Assembly (NCBI GenBank): GCA_016718405.1
Contig: JADKDJ010000034.1
Location: 183,757 to 247,756 of the forward strand
Source of the DNA: Candidatus Rhodoferax odensensis
GTDB taxonomy: Bacteria; Pseudomonadota; Gammaproteobacteria; Burkholderiales; Burkholderiaceae_C
Reading direction: 5' to 3'
DNA length: 64,000 nt
Positions 63,991-64,000 of the stretch are shown here, piece by piece. How positions within the stretch are numbered: the first letter of the stretch is position 1; each line of letters starts with the position of its first letter. The notes beneath the pieces were generated by a model. It was not told the origin of the DNA and made no database searches. It saw only the letters and a program-made list of their open reading frames with translations. Both the position numbers and the translations under genes were made by a program.

Positions 63991-64000
63991 AATATGCAGG

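Larger units (their letters stand above)
61217..63998. mobile_element. IS21-family insertion sequence
   Basis: About 2.78 kb with istB and istA in leftward order. Both ends carry tandem repeats of a 23-24-base motif containing TTTCAGC and ATCGTGGACG: three at the left (61222-61289) and five in the opposite orientation at the right (63881-63990). The outermost left and right tips align as TGCGCATTTCAGC against TGCATATTTCAGC. Multiple terminal repeats are usual for IS21. Target duplication cannot be checked because the right flank is only two bases. Confidence 0.85.

Overview
The window is high-GC DNA from a betaproteobacterium, most likely Burkholderiales of the Comamonadaceae type (Rhodoferax, Polaromonas or Variovorax-like). 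The grounds are the zinc-less (Mg-type) HemB, a MetH split into two genes with an S-adenosylhomocysteine (SAH) riboswitch between them, a selenium gene set like that of Variovorax relatives, GTP-dependent PEP carboxykinase and the overall gene mix. Most of it is chromosomal backbone. No tRNA, rRNA or CRISPR array was seen.

Layout. 0-5.3 kb: a VanZ-like protein and HemJ face away from HemB. Between them lies a very good candidate small RNA with two CCUCC (anti-Shine-Dalgarno) sites. A CorA-type transporter and an FAD oxidoreductase follow. 5.3-12.7 kb: a selenium module. One operon (egtD-senB-selD) runs left. A divergent operon (binding protein, ATPase, two permeases of a putative selenate ABC transporter, and a LysE-type exporter) runs right. 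It looks like a selenoneine pathway, but the C-Se bond-forming enzyme SenA is not in the window. 12.7-18.3 kb: PspC/SHOCT protein, secreted cyclophilin, nitroreductase, PilZ protein and a full-length M16 peptidase.

18.3-20.7 kb is an accessory patch: an HTH-antitoxin remnant, a VapB antitoxin with a frameshifted VapC toxin, and an unknown secreted protein bracketed by two near-identical hairpins. 20.7-36.8 kb is one long leftward MSHA-type pilus operon: MshM, L, N, E, G, I-, J- and K-like proteins, a minor component broken by two frameshifts, two prepilins, and a built-in histidine kinase/response regulator pair. Its MshE ATPase has two intact MshEN motifs, so c-di-GMP control is likely.

36.9-45.4 kb: central metabolism. 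Split metH has an SAH riboswitch whose 3' strand can sequester the downstream ribosome site; threonine ammonia-lyase, a 46-residue membrane protein and pckG follow. 45.5-48 kb: two LysR regulators (one ArgP-like) and a universal stress protein. 48-54 kb: a lipoprotein 5'-nucleotidase and an Oar-type outer-membrane receptor with a Pho-box-like site, then an isochorismatase-type hydrolase. 54-61 kb: MarC, TetR regulator, tandem-fasciclin lipoprotein, BLUF photoreceptor, DUF2237 protein, catalase-peroxidase KatG, CBS-domain protein and a DUF456 protein. The last is cut by an IS21-family element (61.2-64.0 kb) whose istA and istB are damaged by indels only.

How parts fit together. HemB and HemJ are two steps of haem synthesis. 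SelD makes selenophosphate, SenB would place it on a UDP-sugar, and EgtD makes hercynine, with the ABC transporter feeding selenium in. MetH removes homocysteine, so SAH sensing in its leader is logical feedback. PilZ and MshE point to c-di-GMP control of surface behaviour. Single-base frameshifts concentrate at 18-26 kb and 61-64 kb and should be checked against reads before these genes are called dead.
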